Below, piece after piece: positions 54,111-56,241 of a stretch of 56,241 nucleotides of DNA. The notes beneath the pieces are model-generated. The model had not been told where the DNA came from and did not search any database. It saw only the letters and a list, made by a program, of their open reading frames with translations. Both the position numbers and the translations under genes were made by a program. This DNA comes from Nakamurella silvestris (lineage in GTDB: Bacteria; Actinomycetota; Actinomycetes; Mycobacteriales; Nakamurellaceae): contig QXCQ01000152.1 in NCBI GenBank assembly GCA_003576535.1, positions 94,127 through 150,367 on the forward strand, in the 5' to 3' direction. Position 1 is the first letter of the stretch; every line of letters begins with the position of its first letter.

Positions 54111-54695
54111 TCAGCGGGGGACGATCCCGTCCAGGAAGGTGGAGACGAGATCGTCGGCGAACTTCTTCATCGAGTACTGGTGGGTGGGTTTGAACCAGCG
54201 CACCGACAACCACAGCGCATCACGGATGAGGCGGTAGAGCACGCGCGGCGGGATGTCGTCGCGGAAGACCCCGGTGACCACGCCGTTGCCGATGACGTCG
54301 AGCCAGGTCTTCTGGACCTTCGCCGCGTTGATCTTGATGTGCTCGTAGCCGACCAGCGAGGAGAGGTAGTTCCCGCTGTTCTGGTAGATCTCGGTGGCGT
54401 GCGGGTGGGCTTCGATGACCGACAGGGAGCCGTGCACCAGGGCGGTCAGCTGTTTACGCGGATCGCTTTCCTGGGCGACGATCTCGGTGTAGACCGAGAC
54501 GAGGTCGTCGAGATAGGTCCGGACGATGGCGTCGACCATGTCGTCCTTGGAGGTGAAATGGTGGTAGAGGCTGCCCGAGAGGATGCCCACTGCTTCTGCG
54601 ATCTCCCGCACGGTGGTGGCGGCGATCCCCTTGCTGGCGAAGAGCCCCGCTGCCTTGTCCAGGATGACCGTCCGACGGTCCGGCGTTTCGGCCAT
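54111..54695 (-). CDS. TetR-family repressor, KstR2-like
   Basis: 194 residues. HTH at about 10-55: RTVILDKAAGLFASKGIAATTVREIAEAVGILSGSLYHHFTSKDDMVDAIV. The core GILSGSLYHHF is the KstR2-type recognition helix region, and the C-terminal LYRLIRDALWLSVRWFKP also resembles KstR2. KstR2 binds AnCAAGnnCTTGnT and is released by HIP-CoA in Mycobacterium. GAGAGGAACAG precedes ATG 54695; the ATG at 54752 is not preferred. It is divergent from the importer B receptor, with one operator in front of each gene. Prime candidate for the regulator of the cluster. Confidence 0.92.
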   Translation of the reverse strand: MAETPDRRTVILDKAAGLFASKGIAATTVREIAEAVGILSGSLYHHFTSKDDMVDAIVRTYLDDLVSVYTEIVAQESDPRKQLTALVHGSLSVIEAHPHATEIYQNSGNYLSSLVGYEHIKINAAKVQKTWLDVIGNGVVTGVFRDDIPPRVLYRLIRDALWLSVRWFKPTHQYSMKKFADDLVSTFLDGIVPR

Positions 54696-54753
54696 TTTCT
54701 GTTCCTCTCCAACCCGTATCCTCACCCCTTGTAGGGATCGGGTGTGCGCCAAT

Positions 54754-54763
54754 CAAGCGCTTG
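54754..54763. promoter_or_regulatory. KstR2-like operator 7 (CAAGCGCTTG), upstream of the regulator
   Basis: Perfect core, flanked by AAT on the left. It lies 58 bp upstream of the TetR start and suggests self-repression; on the minus strand TATACA overlaps its left edge as a -10 candidate. Confidence 0.87.
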
Positions 54764-54887
54764 TATATCACGCCCACGGGCCGGATGCCGGTTACGCCGT
54801 GCGACTCGGCCGTGACCCGGGTGCCGGTGTGGTCCGAATGTCGCCCGGTTGGCGAGAAAGCAGCGGTCACAGATCCGTAACGCACCC

Positions 54888-54916
54888 TTGACGACCTGTG
54901 ATCCCGACCATAGTGT
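54888..54916 (+). promoter_or_regulatory. Promoter of the importer B receptor
   Basis: TTGACG (54888-54893), 17-bp spacer, TAGTGT (54911-54916). Transcription would begin near 54922, directly at operator 8, so repressor binding would block initiation. Confidence 0.7.
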
Positions 54917-54923
54917 TACCGAA

Positions 54924-54933
54924 CAAGCGCTTG
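54924..54933. promoter_or_regulatory. KstR2-like operator 8 (CAAGCGCTTG)
   Basis: Perfect core, AAC on the left and CTA on the right. At the predicted transcription start of the receptor gene and 46 bp from its ATG. Confidence 0.88.
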
Positions 54934-54978
54934 CTACATCGAGGGCGCCTGGGACATCTTGTCAAAGGAGACAAATCC

Positions 54979-56223
54979 ATGCGGAAACGACTCGGCGCGC
55001 TTCTGGCGGCCACCGCACTGCTGGTAACGGCCTGTGGTTCCTCCGACCCGGAGCCCGCGACACCGGGAACCGGGGGCGCATCGACCACCGGTGGCGCGAC
55101 CGATCCGTACCGGATCGTCCAGCTCCTGGGCATGAACCAGGCCGGGCCGGCCGCCCTCAACGCCCAGGCAGCCGCCCAGGCGAGCAAGGCGGCGGTGGCG
55201 GTGCTCAACGCCGAGGGCGGTATCCTCGGCCATCCCGTCGAGCTCGAGATCATCGACACCAACGGTGATCCGACGATCGCGGTGACCAAGCTGCAGGAAC
55301 GGCTGAGCAACGGACCGACACCGAACCTGGTGCTGCCGGGCAACACCAGTGGTGAGGCCCTGCCGATGGCGCCGATCCTGACCGAGGCCGGCATCTTCTC
55401 GGTGCAGCAGGCCAGTGCCGATGCCTTGGACGATCCCGCGAAGTTCCCGTACCTGTTCAAGACCCCGCCGGTGCCGGCCAGTTGGGCCGAGGCCCTGGTC
55501 GCCTACGCGAAGAAGAACAACGCCACCAAGATCGCGATGATCGCCGGCAAGGACGCCTTCGGTCAGGCCACCGCCCAGGCCACCCGGGACGCCATCGCAG
55601 CAGCCGGCCTGACCCTGTCCGGCGACGAGACCTACACCGCCGAGGATCTCGACATGACCGCCCAGCTGGAACGGCTCAAGTCCGGCAGCCCGGACCTGGT
55701 GTTCATGCAAGGTGCCGGTGCCGCTGTCGGGTACGTCCTGGAAAGCCGGTTGAAGATCGGTTGGACCGATGTGCCGCTGGTCGCCGACTCGACCTCTGCC
55801 GTCACCTCCCTGCTCAACAAGACCGCCCCGGACGGCCTCGTCGGCACACCCTCGACCCAGAACGTGTTCGTCCAGGTGCTGGCCGCCGCGATCACCGGTG
55901 CCGAAGGGGCGAACCCCGGGGCCGTCGACAAGATGGTCACCGCGTTGAAGGCCCAGGGGCCGATCTCCCTGCCGCTCAACACCTATTTCGCCTACGACTC
56001 GATCATGTTGGCGGCCAAGGCGGCGACGGAGACCAAGACCATCACCGACGCCAAGGTCCAGAGCGACTGGCTGCAGACCCTCACCCCGGCGGTCAGCGGT
56101 CTGTGGGCGCTCACCAAGTACACCTTCACCCCCGAGTCCCACGGCCCGGCGGTGGATCCGTCCTCCACTGCGATCATCCCGGCCGCGGCGTTGACGGACG
56201 GCCGGTATCCGGCTGCCACCTGA
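54979..56223 (+). CDS. Branched-chain-type ABC substrate-binding lipoprotein B
   Basis: 414 residues. Lipoprotein signal MRKRLGALLAATALLVTACGSSD with Cys19, then a Thr/Gly-rich linker. Mature Peripla_BP_6 domain: AQASKAAVAVLNAEGGILGHPVELEIIDTNGDPTIAVTKLQERLSNG, ALVAYAKKNNATKIAMIAGKDAFGQATAQAT and LTLSGDETYTAEDLDMTAQLERLKSG. It probably feeds importer B, though it is divergent from the regulator and 0.9 kb from those genes. AAAGGAGAC before ATG. It ends 18 bp before the window end. Confidence 0.92.
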   Translation: MRKRLGALLAATALLVTACGSSDPEPATPGTGGASTTGGATDPYRIVQLLGMNQAGPAALNAQAAAQASKAAVAVLNAEGGILGHPVELEIIDTNGDPTIAVTKLQERLSNGPTPNLVLPGNTSGEALPMAPILTEAGIFSVQQASADALDDPAKFPYLFKTPPVPASWAEALVAYAKKNNATKIAMIAGKDAFGQATAQATRDAIAAAGLTLSGDETYTAEDLDMTAQLERLKSGSPDLVFMQGAGAAVGYVLESRLKIGWTDVPLVADSTSAVTSLLNKTAPDGLVGTPSTQNVFVQVLAAAITGAEGANPGAVDKMVTALKAQGPISLPLNTYFAYDSIMLAAKAATETKTITDAKVQSDWLQTLTPAVSGLWALTKYTFTPESHGPAVDPSSTAIIPAAALTDGRYPAAT

Positions 56224-56241
56224 TCGACCCGGTCCGCACCA

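Noticed and set aside
45861-54933. Canonical HIP (steroid C/D ring) degradation cluster
   Set aside because: Regulator, ligase and thiolase resemble it, but ipdAB, ipdC and the crotonase genes are not in the window.

Overview
High-GC (roughly 68-70% by eye), densely packed sequence from an actinomycete (Actinomycetota). The signs are a DUF222/HNH-type N-terminus, SHOCT and DUF6325 proteins, an F420-type LLM oxidoreductase, many GTG starts, ATGA/GTGA start-stop overlaps, and a KstR2-like TetR regulator with FadA6/FadD3-like enzymes. The genus cannot be fixed from the window. No tRNA, rRNA, CRISPR array, transposase or phage structural gene was seen.

Region 1 (1-7.1 kb) is housekeeping and stress: a cut DUF222-like gene, a GNAT acetyltransferase, a small membrane-protein operon (DUF6325, SHOCT, holin-like), then on the minus strand marC-like, arginine/ornithine antiporter, arginine deiminase and MscS channel. 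Region 2 (7.7-15.2 kb) is a co-oriented nucleoside/glycoside module: RbsB/RbsA/RbsC/RbsC-type ABC importer, PfkB kinase, ADP-ribosylglycohydrolase and HutC-type GntR regulator. It has the same enzyme set as E. coli yegTUVW with an ABC importer in place of YegT. It ends in a perfect 21-bp stem terminator shared with convergent argG.

Region 3 (15.2-25.5 kb) is mixed: argG, an unusual ASCH-Gfo/Idh/MocA fusion, an SDR-like epimerase, a DUF2071 gene broken by one base in a poly-G run, an HTH/Clp-N pair, SRPBCC, aldo/keto reductase, a secreted RCC1-propeller/SLH protein and a DinB-like protein. A 70-bp interrupted-palindrome element occurs twice (261-330 and 20179-20248) in opposite orientation.

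Region 4 (25.4-56.2 kb, to the window end) is the main discovery: about 31 kb that look like one catabolic regulon. The palindrome CAAGCGCTTG, which fits the known KstR2 motif AnCAAGnnCTTGnT at its core, appears at seven operon fronts, with one near-copy. A KstR2-like TetR gene (54.1-54.7 kb) has one copy in front of it. The regulon holds two complete branched-chain-amino-acid-type ABC importers with lipoprotein receptors, two acyl-CoA ligases (one FadD3-like), a paired acyl-CoA dehydrogenase, two thiolases (one FadA6-like), five SDRs, four SnoaL/NTF2-fold proteins, an LLM oxidoreductase, a beta-hydroxyacid dehydrogenase, a thioesterase, a PaaY-like hexapeptide protein, an APH/FadE36-like protein and an alpha/beta hydrolase. 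There is no crotonase or MaoC hydratase, no ring monooxygenase and no ipdAB, so this is not the canonical HIP (steroid C/D ring) cluster. My reading is uptake and CoA-dependent breakdown of a hydroxylated cyclic carboxylic acid (steroid-, bile-acid- or terpenoid-like), with the NTF2-fold proteins supplying (de)hydration. The substrate is inference.
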